Shown piece after piece: positions 8,776-17,056 of a DNA stretch of 64,000 nt. The notes beneath the pieces are model-generated. The model did no database searches and was not told the origin of the DNA. It saw only the letters and a list, made by a program, of their open reading frames with translations. The DNA comes from Pseudomonas fluorescens (GTDB taxonomy: Bacteria; Pseudomonadota; Gammaproteobacteria; Pseudomonadales; Pseudomonadaceae): assembly GCF_040448305.1 (NCBI RefSeq), contig NZ_CP148752.1, positions 6,053,501-6,117,500 of the forward strand, given 5' to 3'. Each line of letters begins with the position of its first letter. Position 1 is the stretch's first letter. A program made the position numbers and the translations under genes.

Positions 8776-9389
8776 GCCCGATCTACCTCGCCCTGATGCT
8801 CATTGCCCATCATGTGGTCGAGCTTGCTGGCCTTGGTCGCCAGGTAGAGTCTGTTATGCGGGTTGTGGCCGGTGTGCAGCGGCACGCGCTCGGCGACCAC
8901 GATACCCATGTCGGTCAAGGCCTTGACCTTGCGCGGGTTGTTGGTCATCAGGCGCAGGGACTTCACGCCCAGATGCTCCAGCATCGGCAGGCACATGGCG
9001 TAGTCACGCTGGTCGGCGGCAAAGCCCAGGCGTTCGTTGGCTTCGACGGTATCGGCGCCACCGTCCTGCAGCTCATAGGCACGGATCTTGTTAAGCAGGC
9101 CAATGCCACGGCCTTCCTGGCGCAGGTAGAGCAAGACGCCACGACCTTCGCGGGCGATGGCCTGCAAGGCGGCCTCCAGTTGCGAGCCGCAGTCGCAACG
9201 CTGGCTGAACAAGGCATCGCCCGTCAGGCATTCGGAGTGCAGCCGGCCGAGTACCGGGGCACCGTCGGCAATCTCACCCAGGCTCAGCACAACGTGCTCG
9301 CGGCCGGTGGCTTCATCGAGAAAGCCATGCATGGTGAATTGCGCAAAAGGCGTTGGCAGCTTGGAAGCGGCGACAAAAACGACAGGCAC
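8772..9389 (-). CDS. ribA: GTP cyclohydrolase II
   Basis: 205 residues, normal length. It opens GTP to the first riboflavin intermediate. The zinc ligands C54, C65 and C67 are seen in SECLTGDALFSQRCDCGSQ (CX10CXC), and LRQEGRGIGL carries the active-site arginine region. The start is GTG 9389 with AGGAG upstream. This is the only intact GTP cyclohydrolase II in the window, since the C-terminal domain of the ribBX gene at 12216 lacks the cysteines. Confidence 0.96.
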   Translation of the reverse strand: MPVVFVAASKLPTPFAQFTMHGFLDEATGREHVVLSLGEIADGAPVLGRLHSECLTGDALFSQRCDCGSQLEAALQAIAREGRGVLLYLRQEGRGIGLLNKIRAYELQDGGADTVEANERLGFAADQRDYAMCLPMLEHLGVKSLRLMTNNPRKVKALTDMGIVVAERVPLHTGHNPHNRLYLATKASKLDHMMGNEHQGEVDRA

Positions 9390-9520
9390 CGGTGTGCTCC
9401 TGATCTAAAAGTCTGAAGATTCGCAGAGCCGGCATTGTAACAGCAGGTTCCGGAGGACGCTTAGGCTGAATTATCGGCGATAACTATCAAAATGTTTGAT
9501 ATACGCCCCGACACAGACCC

Positions 9521-9609
9521 TGTGGGAGCGAGCCTGCTCGCGATTGCGTGCTGTCAGCGACATCAATATTGACTGATACTCCGCCATCGCGAGCAGGCTC
9601 GCTCCCACA
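9521..9609. repeat. REPIN
   Basis: TGTGGGAGCGAGCCTGCTCG and its inverted partner, both C subtype. It lies between the pgpA stop and the ribA start, so it separates ribA from the longer nrdR-to-pgpA run. Confidence 0.9.
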
Positions 9610-9656
9610 GGGTTCTATGTCGGTCATCGGATCTGGAAAGCATTCGAATCAAACGG

Positions 9657-10160
9657 TCAGGCGAAAAACCACACCAGTCCCTGCATCGCCAACCAGGCGA
9701 ACACCCCGGCCAGGACATCATCGAGCATGATGCCGACGCCGCCATGTACGTGCCGGTCAATCCAGCGAATTGGCCATGGCTTGAGAATGTCGAAGAAGCG
9801 GAACATCAGGAAACCCGCCAGCAACCACTGCCAGCCTTCCGGCACCAGCCACAGGGTTATCCACATCCCGACCATTTCGTCCCAGACGATGCCTTCATGG
9901 TCGTGTACCCGCAAATCGTCGGCCACTTTGCCGCACAGCCAGAAGCCGAACAGCATGGTGATGCCCAGCATCAGCCAGTAACCCCAGTCGGGCAGCATCT
10001 GCCACAACGGGATAAAGGGCAGCGCAACCAACGACCCCCAAGTACCGGGCGCCTTTGGCAAGGTGCCCGAGCCAAAGCCGAACGCCAGGAAATGCCACGG
10101 ATTGCGCCAGACCGACGGCGGTACGAATTCCGCCGGGACCTGTTTGGGATGATCTGTCAC
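9657..10160 (-). CDS. pgpA: Phosphatidylglycerophosphatase A
   Basis: 167 residues from GTG 10160, which overlaps the thiL stop (GTGA). A longer open frame reaches 10466 but that part is only thiL read in another frame. The product dephosphorylates phosphatidylglycerol phosphate in the inner membrane. Typical PgpA segments are FGSGTLPKAPGTWGSL, HDHEGIVWDEMVG and RFFDILKPWPI, plus several hydrophobic helices. thiL-pgpA is a widely conserved pair. Confidence 0.93.
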   Translation of the reverse strand: MTDHPKQVPAEFVPPSVWRNPWHFLAFGFGSGTLPKAPGTWGSLVALPFIPLWQMLPDWGYWLMLGITMLFGFWLCGKVADDLRVHDHEGIVWDEMVGMWITLWLVPEGWQWLLAGFLMFRFFDILKPWPIRWIDRHVHGGVGIMLDDVLAGVFAWLAMQGLVWFFA

Positions 10161-11122
10161 GGTGACTCCCGAAAATGTTGATAACCCCGGGTTTGCGGGG
10201 TGATGTCTTTGCCATCGGCGTCCAGCAGCCTCACGCCCTGCCCGGTTACCACCCGCCCAATCACATGGATCGGCCAGCCGTCGGCCAGCAATAGCGGCAA
10301 CTCGACGGACGGTAAGGTGAAGGCCAGGACGTAATCGTCGCCGCCGCTCAGGGCCGCGACCTGTGCGGCCGAATGACCGAGAAAGTCGACCAGGCTCTGC
10401 GACAGCGGCAAACGATCCCGCTCGACTTCGATTCCGACCTTCGAAGCCAGCGCGATATGCCCGCAATCAGCGAGCAGGCCGTCAGAGATATCCATTGCCG
10501 AAGTGGCCTTGCCCCGTAGCGCCTGACCCAATCCGAGCTGCGGTTGCGGTGACCAGTAATGCGCCAGCAACGGCTCGGCAATGCTCGCTTCGGCTGTGCG
10601 CTGGCCGAGCACCAAGGGCAAGGCGCCGGCGGCATTGCCCAGGTTGCCGCCGACACACAACAGGTCCCCCGGTTGCGCACCGCTGCGGGTCAGCGCCAGA
10701 CCGGCCGGCACGCGCCCGAACACGGTCATGGTCAGGCTCAGCGGCCCACGGGTCGTGTCACCGCCCACCAGCGCCACGCCGCAGCTTTGCGCCATCTGGT
10801 TCAAACCACGGGCATAGGCTTGCAGCCAATCGGCGGTCACCGTCGGCAAGGTCAGGGCAAGGGTAAAGGCAATCGGGGTGGCGCCCATGGCAGCCAGGTC
10901 GCTGACGGCCACGGCCAGCGAACGCTGACCGAGCAGAAACGGATCGCAGGGATCGGCGAAGTGCACGCCGGCCACCAACGTATCGGTAGAAATTGCCAAC
11001 TGCTCCCCGGGAGGAACAGCCAGCAAGGCGCAGTCATCACCGATCCCGAGGGCAACGCCTTCGCCGCCCTGCGCACAAGGCGCGGCGGCGAAGAAATTGC
11101 GGATCAGCTCAAACTCGCCCAT
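10157..11122 (-). CDS. thiL: Thiamine-monophosphate kinase
   Basis: 321 residues from ATG 11122 (MGEFELIRNFF), the usual start of the family; the frame extends seven codons further up without a better site. It phosphorylates thiamine phosphate to thiamine diphosphate, the cofactor used by Dxs in this same window. ATP and metal motifs are GIGDDCAL, STDTLVAGVHF and SDLAAMGATP. It follows nusB and overlaps pgpA. Confidence 0.95.
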   Translation of the reverse strand: MGEFELIRNFFAAAPCAQGGEGVALGIGDDCALLAVPPGEQLAISTDTLVAGVHFADPCDPFLLGQRSLAVAVSDLAAMGATPIAFTLALTLPTVTADWLQAYARGLNQMAQSCGVALVGGDTTRGPLSLTMTVFGRVPAGLALTRSGAQPGDLLCVGGNLGNAAGALPLVLGQRTAEASIAEPLLAHYWSPQPQLGLGQALRGKATSAMDISDGLLADCGHIALASKVGIEVERDRLPLSQSLVDFLGHSAAQVAALSGGDDYVLAFTLPSVELPLLLADGWPIHVIGRVVTGQGVRLLDADGKDITPQTRGYQHFRESP

Positions 11123-11150
11123 GGCTTCGTGTCGACATTCCAAGCGCCGA

Positions 11151-11651
11151 TCAGCGCTTGAAAGCCTTCACTTCAGCTTCACGCAGACGCGGGGCCAGCT
11201 TGTCGAGCACACCGTTGACGAACTTGTGGCCGTCGGTGGAACCGAAGACCTTGGCCAGTTCGATACCCTCGTTGATCACAACGCGGTACGGCACGTCGGC
11301 GCGCTTGAGCAGTTCCCAGGTGGACAGGCGCAGAACCGCCAGTTCAACCGGGTCCAGTTCTTCGATGGTCAAGTCCAGGCATGGCGTGAGCGCGGTGTCG
11401 ATTTCGGTCTTGAACTGCGGAACCCCGTGCAGGATCTCGCGGAAGTAGGCGCCATCGACATCGGTGAAATCGTTATCGACCCGGAACTGCGCTTCGATTT
11501 CGTTCAGCGATTGCTTGGCCATGTGCCATTGGTACAGCGCCTGGGTCGCGAGCTGACGGGCTTCGCGACGCTTGACGCTTTTCGATGGCTTGCCGGCATC
11601 CGCAGGCTTTGGATCGCGCGGGTTGAAACGATCGCTTTCGTCGCTAATCAC
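11151..11651 (-). CDS. nusB: Transcription antitermination factor NusB
   Basis: 166 residues from GTG 11651; GGAGG sits just upstream and the GTG overlaps the ribH stop (GTGA). The N-terminal 20 or so residues are extra relative to E. coli NusB; the core begins near RREARQLATQALYQWHM. NusB binds boxA RNA with NusE (S10) for rRNA antitermination; the S10 gene is also in this window (62764-63075). The ribH-nusB pairing is standard. Confidence 0.95.
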   Translation of the reverse strand: MISDESDRFNPRDPKPADAGKPSKSVKRREARQLATQALYQWHMAKQSLNEIEAQFRVDNDFTDVDGAYFREILHGVPQFKTEIDTALTPCLDLTIEELDPVELAVLRLSTWELLKRADVPYRVVINEGIELAKVFGSTDGHKFVNGVLDKLAPRLREAEVKAFKR

Positions 11652-12124
11652 TTGGCCTCCAACTGCGCCAGCAGGCTAACCATTTCCAGAGCGGACAGGG
11701 CAGCTTCAGCACCTTTGTTACCGGCCTTGGTGCCGGAACGTTCAATGGCTTGCTCGATGGAATCAACGGTCAGGACGCCGAAAGCGACCGGAACGCCGAA
11801 CTCCATGGACACCTGGGCCAGGCCCTTGGTGCACTCGCCCGCCACGTATTCGAAGTGCGGAGTGCCGCCACGAATGACCGCGCCCAGGGCGATGATTGCC
11901 GCGAATTCGCCTTTCTGGGCGACTTTCTGCGCAACCAGCGGGATTTCGAAGGCGCCAGGTGCGCGGATGATGGTGATGTCGCTTTCGCTCACGCCGTGGC
12001 GAACCAGGGCATCAACTGCACCGCTGACCAGACTTTCAACGACGAAGCTGTTGAAACGGCCCACTACCAGAGCGTAGCGGCCTTTAGGGGCGATGAAGGT
12101 ACCTTCGATGGTCTTCAGGGTCAT
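11648..12124 (-). CDS. ribH: 6,7-dimethyl-8-ribityllumazine synthase
   Basis: 158 residues, normal length. It joins the ribB product to the pyrimidine intermediate to give lumazine. FNSFVVESLVSGAVDAL, the APGAFEIP segment, GAVIRGGTPHFEYVAGE (with the catalytic histidine) and GVLTVDSIEQAIERSG are all classic. Start ATG 12124. The stop overlaps the nusB GTG. Confidence 0.96.
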   Translation of the reverse strand: MTLKTIEGTFIAPKGRYALVVGRFNSFVVESLVSGAVDALVRHGVSESDITIIRAPGAFEIPLVAQKVAQKGEFAAIIALGAVIRGGTPHFEYVAGECTKGLAQVSMEFGVPVAFGVLTVDSIEQAIERSGTKAGNKGAEAALSALEMVSLLAQLEAK

Positions 12125-12215
12125 TCGATAGATCTCTTAAAGAGCCGGGACGCGTCTCGTACGCGTCCCTCGGTGATATTTGAACCGCGAATTCAAGGCC
12201 GGAAACAACCGGTCA

Positions 12216-13307
12216 TTATTCGGAGGGCACGTATTCTACAACTTCCAGATCGAAACCGGATATCGCATTAAATTTCATGGGTGCCGACATCAGGCGCATT
12301 TTGCGTACACCCAGGTCACGCAGGATCTGCGAACCGGCACCGACAGTGCTGTAGGTGGTCGGTTTTTTCACCACGGCGTGATCGGCGGTTTCGCGGATGT
12401 GCGCGAGCAACACGTCGCCATCGAGCGGGTGACCGAGCAACAGCACAACACCGCTGCCGGCCTCGGCAACCGTGGCCATGGCGGCGCGCAGGCTCCAGCG
12501 GCCTGGTTGCTTGACCATCAGCAGGTCACGCAGCGGGTCCATGTTGTGCACCCGAACCAGGGTCGGTTCTTCGGCGCAGACATTGCCCAGGGTCAGTGCC
12601 ATGTGCACGTCGCCTTCCACCGAATCACGATAGGTCACCAGGTTGAATTGGCCCAGTTCGCTGTCCAGTGGCTGCTCGGCAATCCGCTGAACGGTACGTT
12701 CGTGGATCATCCGGTAGTGAATCAGGTCGGCGATGGTGCCGATCTTGATGTCGTGTTCGGCGGCAAAAGCTTCCAACTCGGCCCGACGGGACATGGTGCC
12801 GTCGTCGTTCATCACTTCGCAGATCACGCCGCTCGGCTCGAAACCGGCCATGCGCGCCAGGTCGCACGCCGCTTCGGTGTGGCCGGCGCGGGCCAGGGTA
12901 CCGCCGGCCTGGGCCATCAGCGGGAAGATGTGACCGGGGCTGACGATGTCTTCAGCCTTGGCATCACGGGCGGCGGCAGCCTGCACGGTGCGCGCACGGT
13001 CGGCGGCGGAAATGCCGGTGGTCACGCCGGTGGCCGCTTCGATCGATACAGTGAACTTGGTGCCGAAACCGGAACCGTTGCGCGGTGCCATCAACGGCAG
13101 CTTGAGCAGTTCGCAGCGCTCGCGGCTCATCGGCATGCAGATCAGGCCACGGGCGTGCTTGGCCATGAAGTTGATGTGCTCGGGCTTGCAGCACTCGGCG
13201 GCCATGATCAGGTCGCCTTCGTTCTCGCGGTCTTCGTCATCCATGAGGATGACCATCTTGCCTTGGCGGATGTCTTCAACCAGTTCTTCGATGCTATTGA
13301 GCGCCAC
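12216..13307 (-). CDS. ribB: 3,4-dihydroxy-2-butanone-4-phosphate synthase with degenerate GCHII domain (RibBX type)
   Basis: 363 residues from GTG 13307. The N-terminal half is an intact DHBP synthase: DDEDRENEGD, HARGLICMPM, TEAACDLARMAG and GVICEVMNDDG. The C-terminal half is GTP cyclohydrolase II-like (PLRDLL, YSTVGAGSQILRDLGVRKM) but lacks the CX10CXC zinc site; no cysteines are present where RibA has C54, C65 and C67. It therefore should make only the butanone phosphate, with ribA at 8772 supplying the cyclohydrolase. Such RibBX hybrids are known in gammaproteobacteria. Confidence 0.93.
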   Translation of the reverse strand: MALNSIEELVEDIRQGKMVILMDDEDRENEGDLIMAAECCKPEHINFMAKHARGLICMPMSRERCELLKLPLMAPRNGSGFGTKFTVSIEAATGVTTGISAADRARTVQAAAARDAKAEDIVSPGHIFPLMAQAGGTLARAGHTEAACDLARMAGFEPSGVICEVMNDDGTMSRRAELEAFAAEHDIKIGTIADLIHYRMIHERTVQRIAEQPLDSELGQFNLVTYRDSVEGDVHMALTLGNVCAEEPTLVRVHNMDPLRDLLMVKQPGRWSLRAAMATVAEAGSGVVLLLGHPLDGDVLLAHIRETADHAVVKKPTTYSTVGAGSQILRDLGVRKMRLMSAPMKFNAISGFDLEVVEYVPSE

Positions 13308-13323
13308 AAGGCACCCCCTTGAG

Positions 13324-13989
13324 TCAGGATTTGAGGTAGCCGTTGGCGGCCAGAAAGCTTTCGGTAATGGTGCTGCCGGCAGTCGGCTCGGCGGCCTTAT
13401 CGCCCAGTAGCAGGCGCTCCAGATAACGGGCCAGCAAGTCCACTTCCAGATTCACCCGGCGGCCTGGCTGGTACGACGCCATGATGGTTTCGCTCAGGGT
13501 GTGAGGAATGATGGTCAGCAGGAACTCGGCGCCATCGACCGCGTTCACGGTCAGGCTGGTGCCGTCAACGGTGATCGAGCCTTTATGGGCGATGTACTTG
13601 GCCAGGTCCTTCGGCGCGCGGATACGGAATTCCACGGCCCGCGCGTTCTCGGTACGGGCAACCACTTCGCCCACGCCGTCGACGTGACCGCTGACCAGAT
13701 GCCCGCCGAGGCGAGTGGTCGGGGTCAGGGCTTTTTCCAGATTGACCGGGCTGCCACTTTTCAGGTCGTTCATGGCGGTGCAGTCGAGGGTTTCGCGACT
13801 GACGTCCGCCGCAAAGCCATTGCCCGGCAACTCAACGGCGGTCAGGCACACGCCGTTGACCGCGATGCTGTCGCCCAGTTTGACGTCGCTCAGGTCGAGC
13901 TTGCCGGTTTCGACGTAAACCCGTACATCACCGCCCTTTGGGGTCAATGCACGAATACTGCCGATGGATTCGATGATGCCGGTAAACAT
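13324..13989 (-). CDS. ribE: Riboflavin synthase alpha subunit
   Basis: 221 residues, typical length, made of two tandem lumazine-binding domains: MFTGIIESIGSI ... SIAVNGVCLTAVEL and GGHLVSGHVDGVGEV ... GSITVDGTSLTVN. It dismutates two lumazines to riboflavin. Start ATG 13989 has GAGGAG upstream. It is 16 bases before ribBX and 47 after ribD in the same direction. (Called ribC in some Pseudomonas annotations.). Confidence 0.95.
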   Translation of the reverse strand: MFTGIIESIGSIRALTPKGGDVRVYVETGKLDLSDVKLGDSIAVNGVCLTAVELPGNGFAADVSRETLDCTAMNDLKSGSPVNLEKALTPTTRLGGHLVSGHVDGVGEVVARTENARAVEFRIRAPKDLAKYIAHKGSITVDGTSLTVNAVDGAEFLLTIIPHTLSETIMASYQPGRRVNLEVDLLARYLERLLLGDKAAEPTAGSTITESFLAANGYLKS

Positions 13990-14036
13990 GAGGTTCTCCT
14001 CGAGAACAAAGCCAGCGCTGTAGCGTTGACCGGAAA

Positions 14037-15170
14037 TTATACGCTCGCGGTTGACGTAGGAATGGCAATGACTCGCCAGTCATCGCCCACTGCGCGAATT
14101 TCGATGATTTTAAGCTCGGGCGCATCCTTCATTTGCGCGAGCGGCCAGTCCAGCAGCGGCCGCGCCGAGGAACCCAAAAACTTGCCGGCAATGAAAATCT
14201 GGAACTCGTCCACCAGACCGAGTTGGGCAAAGGCACCTGCCAGGCGCGGGCCGGCCTCGACCAACACCTCATTGACACCACGGGCTGCGAGTTCAACCAA
14301 TAGCTGGCGCAGATCGACCTGACCATCATAGCCGGGCACGATCAGGCATTCCGGGCCGTTGGCGTATTGCTCTTCCACCGCCACGCAGGTAGCGACCAGC
14401 GCCGGGCCGGCCTTGAAGAACGGTGCATCCAGCGGCACCCGCAGGCGCCCGTCGACCAACACCCGTAGCGGTGGTCGGCTCATGGCCAGTGCCGTTTGTT
14501 CAGCATCCAGACCCAGTTCATCGGCGCGCACGGTCAACCGTGCGTTGTCCACCAGCACGGTATCGGCACCGGTCAGTACCACACTGGCTTGCGCGCGCAG
14601 ACGCTGAACGGACGAGCGCGCCGCCGGGCCGGTGATCCACTGGCTTTCGCCGCTTTCCATCGCCGTGCGCCCGTCCAGGCTCATGGCCAACTTGACCCGT
14701 ACGAACGGCAAACCGTACTCCATGCGTTTCAGAAAGCCCTGATTGAGCTTGCGCGCCTCGCCTTCCAGCACGCCGCTTTCGGTGGCGATGCCGGCTTGGG
14801 CCAGGCGTTGCAGACCGCGACCGGCGACTTCCGGGTTCGGGTCCTGCATCGCCGCGACAACGCGGGCCACACCGGCATTCACCAGTGCATCGGCGCAAGG
14901 CGGTGTGCGGCCGTGGTGGCTGCAAGGTTCAAGCGTCACGTAAGCGGTGGCGCCACGAGCCTGCTCACCGGCCGCGCGCAGGGCGTGGACTTCAGCGTGG
15001 GGCTCGCCGGCGCGCTCATGCCAGCCTTCGCCGACAATCTGCCCGCCCTGCACAATCACGCAACCGACCCGCGGATTGGGGTGCGTCGTGTAATGCCCCT
15101 TGCGCGCCAGTTCCAGGGCACGGGCCATGAAATGGGCATCGAGGATGGCTTGTTCTGCGGGAGTGGTCAT
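14037..15170 (-). CDS. ribD: Bifunctional pyrimidine deaminase/reductase
   Basis: 377 residues. The N-terminal deaminase has the zinc signature GEPHAEVHAL and PCSHHGRTPPC; the C-terminal reductase runs from about residue 150 (VRVKLAMSLDGRTAMESGES, EVLVEAGPRLAGAF). It carries out the second and third steps of riboflavin synthesis. The ATG overlaps the nrdR stop by four bases. Confidence 0.96.
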   Translation of the reverse strand: MTTPAEQAILDAHFMARALELARKGHYTTHPNPRVGCVIVQGGQIVGEGWHERAGEPHAEVHALRAAGEQARGATAYVTLEPCSHHGRTPPCADALVNAGVARVVAAMQDPNPEVAGRGLQRLAQAGIATESGVLEGEARKLNQGFLKRMEYGLPFVRVKLAMSLDGRTAMESGESQWITGPAARSSVQRLRAQASVVLTGADTVLVDNARLTVRADELGLDAEQTALAMSRPPLRVLVDGRLRVPLDAPFFKAGPALVATCVAVEEQYANGPECLIVPGYDGQVDLRQLLVELAARGVNEVLVEAGPRLAGAFAQLGLVDEFQIFIAGKFLGSSARPLLDWPLAQMKDAPELKIIEIRAVGDDWRVIAIPTSTASV

Positions 15171-15631
15171 TCTTTCACCGGTTCACGGGCCAGGCGATCG
15201 ATCTCTTCGCGGAACTCGTTGAGGTCCTGGAAGCGGCGATATACCGAAGCGAAGCGGATGTAGGCGACTTCGTCGAGCTTCTGCAGCTCGGCCATCACCA
15301 GTTCGCCGACCACGAGGGATTTGACCTCGCGTTCGCCGGTGGCGCGCAGTTTGTGTTTGATATGCACCAGCGACGACTCGAGGCGCTCAACACTCACCGG
15401 GCGCTTTTCCAGCGCGCGCTGCATGCCGGCGCGGAGTTTTTCTTCGTCGAACGGCTGGCGACTGCCGTCGGTTTTGATCAGGCGCGGCAACACCAGTTCA
15501 GCCGTCTCGAACGTCGTGAAGCGCTCGCCGCAGGCCAGGCATTCACGCCGGCGGCGCACCTGTTCGCCCTCGGCGACCAGACGCGAGTCGATGACCTTGG
15601 TGTCGTTGGCACCGCAGAAGGGACAGTGCAT
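15167..15631 (-). CDS. nrdR: Transcriptional repressor NrdR
   Basis: 154 residues from ATG 15631 (MHCPFCGANDTKVIDSR); the open frame above this is not protein-like. The zinc ribbon uses C3, C6 and the CLACGERF pair, followed by an ATP-cone domain (VLPRLIKTDGSRQPF onward). It represses ribonucleotide reductase operons in response to nucleotide state. It heads the nrdR-ribD-ribE-ribBX-ribH-nusB-thiL-pgpA gene run. Confidence 0.96.
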   Translation of the reverse strand: MHCPFCGANDTKVIDSRLVAEGEQVRRRRECLACGERFTTFETAELVLPRLIKTDGSRQPFDEEKLRAGMQRALEKRPVSVERLESSLVHIKHKLRATGEREVKSLVVGELVMAELQKLDEVAYIRFASVYRRFQDLNEFREEIDRLAREPVKE

Positions 15632-15758
15632 GGTGGCAGGCAACAAAAAAAGGGAGGGCCATGGTAGCGCATCCCGGTGGCAAGACAAGCCATAGGGTTT
15701 GCGGTATACAGACGGGATGATCACTTGATCCATGGAATTCAGCTTTATGGAGCCACCA

Positions 15759-16223
15759 ATGTCGTTACGTCCGCTCATTTTGCTCAGTGTTTTCAGCCTG
15801 CTGGTGGCTTGCGGCAGCGATGCACCCAAGCCCCAGCCGCCAACGCCTGGCCCGGCGCCACAGCAAGCGCAGAAGAAGGCCCGGGAGGCCGCCGAGCTCG
15901 GTCCTCTGCCCGCCTATCAGCGTGAACTGAGCGGCACCTTGCAAGGCGTACCGGCCGGTGCTGAAGTCGAACTGGCATTGCTGGTGATCGACGATAAGGA
16001 CCGCCCGCAACAATTGCTCGCCAGTTCCAGCCTGATCGGCAACAACCAGGTGCTGGCGTTTCACCTGCGTTTCAATCCGGAAGCCTTCCCGGTCGGGTCC
16101 CGTGTTGAACTGCGAGGCCGCGCCAGTCAGTCCGGGCAGTTGATCCTGCACTTGCCATCGCAGCTGATTACCCAGCCGACCACCCAGGCCTTGGGCCAAC
16201 TGCAATTCGTCAAAGCCCCATGA
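15759..16223 (+). CDS. YbaY-family outer-membrane lipoprotein
   Basis: 154 residues. ATG 15759 has GGAG upstream and yields a lipoprotein signal with lipobox LLVAC (MSLRPLILLSVFSLLVACGS); the earlier in-frame ATG at 15732 would spoil it. After a proline-rich linker (PQPPTPGPAPQQ) comes a beta-rich domain (LSGTLQGVPAGAEVELALLVID ... VLAFHLRFNP) like YbaY. Function unknown. The stop overlaps the next start (ATGA). Confidence 0.8.
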   Translation: MSLRPLILLSVFSLLVACGSDAPKPQPPTPGPAPQQAQKKAREAAELGPLPAYQRELSGTLQGVPAGAEVELALLVIDDKDRPQQLLASSSLIGNNQVLAFHLRFNPEAFPVGSRVELRGRASQSGQLILHLPSQLITQPTTQALGQLQFVKAP

Positions 16224-16873
16224 GTGCACCGCTCGACCTGCAAAAGGCGTTGGGTGAACTGCTCGGTGATGCGCAATTGGTCGCCTGTGAGTTACCAGGG
16301 ACCGACCTGAAGTTGTGGCTGATCGACGGCGACAACATGGACCGCGCCTTCAGCCCGGAAGAGACCCGGCGCATCCTGCATGAGCCGCCATACTGGAGTT
16401 TCTGCTGGGCCAGCGGCCTGGCCGTGGCCCGTTATCTGGCCGAAAACCCGCATTGGGTCGAAGGCAAGCGGGTGCTGGATTTCGGTGCCGGTTCCGGGGT
16501 GGCGGGGATTGCCGCTGCCAAGGCCGGCGCACTCGAAGTGCTGGCCTGCGACCTCGACCCGCTGGCGATTGCCGCGTGTCGGGCCAATGCCGAGCTCAAT
16601 GACGTAGAGCTCAACTACTCGACGGATTTTTTCGCCGAGGCCGATCGCTTCGATTTGATCCTGGTGGCGGATGTGCTTTACGACCGGGCCAACCTGCCGC
16701 TGCTCGACCAGTTCCTCAGCCGCGGCCGAGAGGCGCTGGTGGCGGATTCCCGAGTGCGGGATTTTCGCCATCCGTTGTACCGGCGCATAGAGATGCTGGA
16801 GGCGATGACCCTGCCGGATCTGGCCGAGCCCCACGAGTTTCGGCATGTGAGCCTGTACCACGCGCAACGCTAG
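16220..16873 (+). CDS. Class I SAM-dependent methyltransferase (METTL20/PrmA-like)
   Basis: 217 residues. Rossmann methyltransferase motif I is VLDFGAGSGVAGIAAAKAG, motif II ends LACDLDPLAIAACRANAELN, and the motif IV region is DLILVADVLYDRANLPLLDQ. The DVLY(D) pattern and PPYWSFCWASGLAVARYL upstream place it with the lysine methyltransferases related to ETF-beta and ribosomal-protein modifying enzymes. The substrate is not determined from sequence. Translationally coupled to the lipoprotein gene. Confidence 0.8.
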   Translation: MSAPLDLQKALGELLGDAQLVACELPGTDLKLWLIDGDNMDRAFSPEETRRILHEPPYWSFCWASGLAVARYLAENPHWVEGKRVLDFGAGSGVAGIAAAKAGALEVLACDLDPLAIAACRANAELNDVELNYSTDFFAEADRFDLILVADVLYDRANLPLLDQFLSRGREALVADSRVRDFRHPLYRRIEMLEAMTLPDLAEPHEFRHVSLYHAQR

Positions 16874-16881
16874 CTAAAAGC

Positions 16882-16957
16882 TTCGCGAGCAGGCTCGCTC
16901 CTACCCTGGATCCGTGTCGTCCACAAATCCCCTGTGGGAGCGAGCTTGCTCGCGATG
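16882..16957. repeat. REPIN with mixed arms
   Basis: TTCGCGAGCAGGCTCGCTCC at the left is of the C subtype, while TGTGGGAGCGAGCTTGCTCG at the right is of the T subtype. It lies downstream of the methyltransferase gene. Confidence 0.85.
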
Positions 16958-17056
16958 ACGTCCTGTCAGACGAAACATCTCTAACGGCCTCCCCGCTTCC
17001 GGCGCGCCCCCACCAAGCCGTATAGTTGCCCCATTCACGCTTTTACGAGATTGCCC

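Noticed and set aside
12125..15731. FMN riboswitch in the riboflavin cluster
   Set aside because: The gaps before ribBX, ribH, ribE and ribD are too short or lack the conserved helices; in Pseudomonas the element is usually at another ribB locus.
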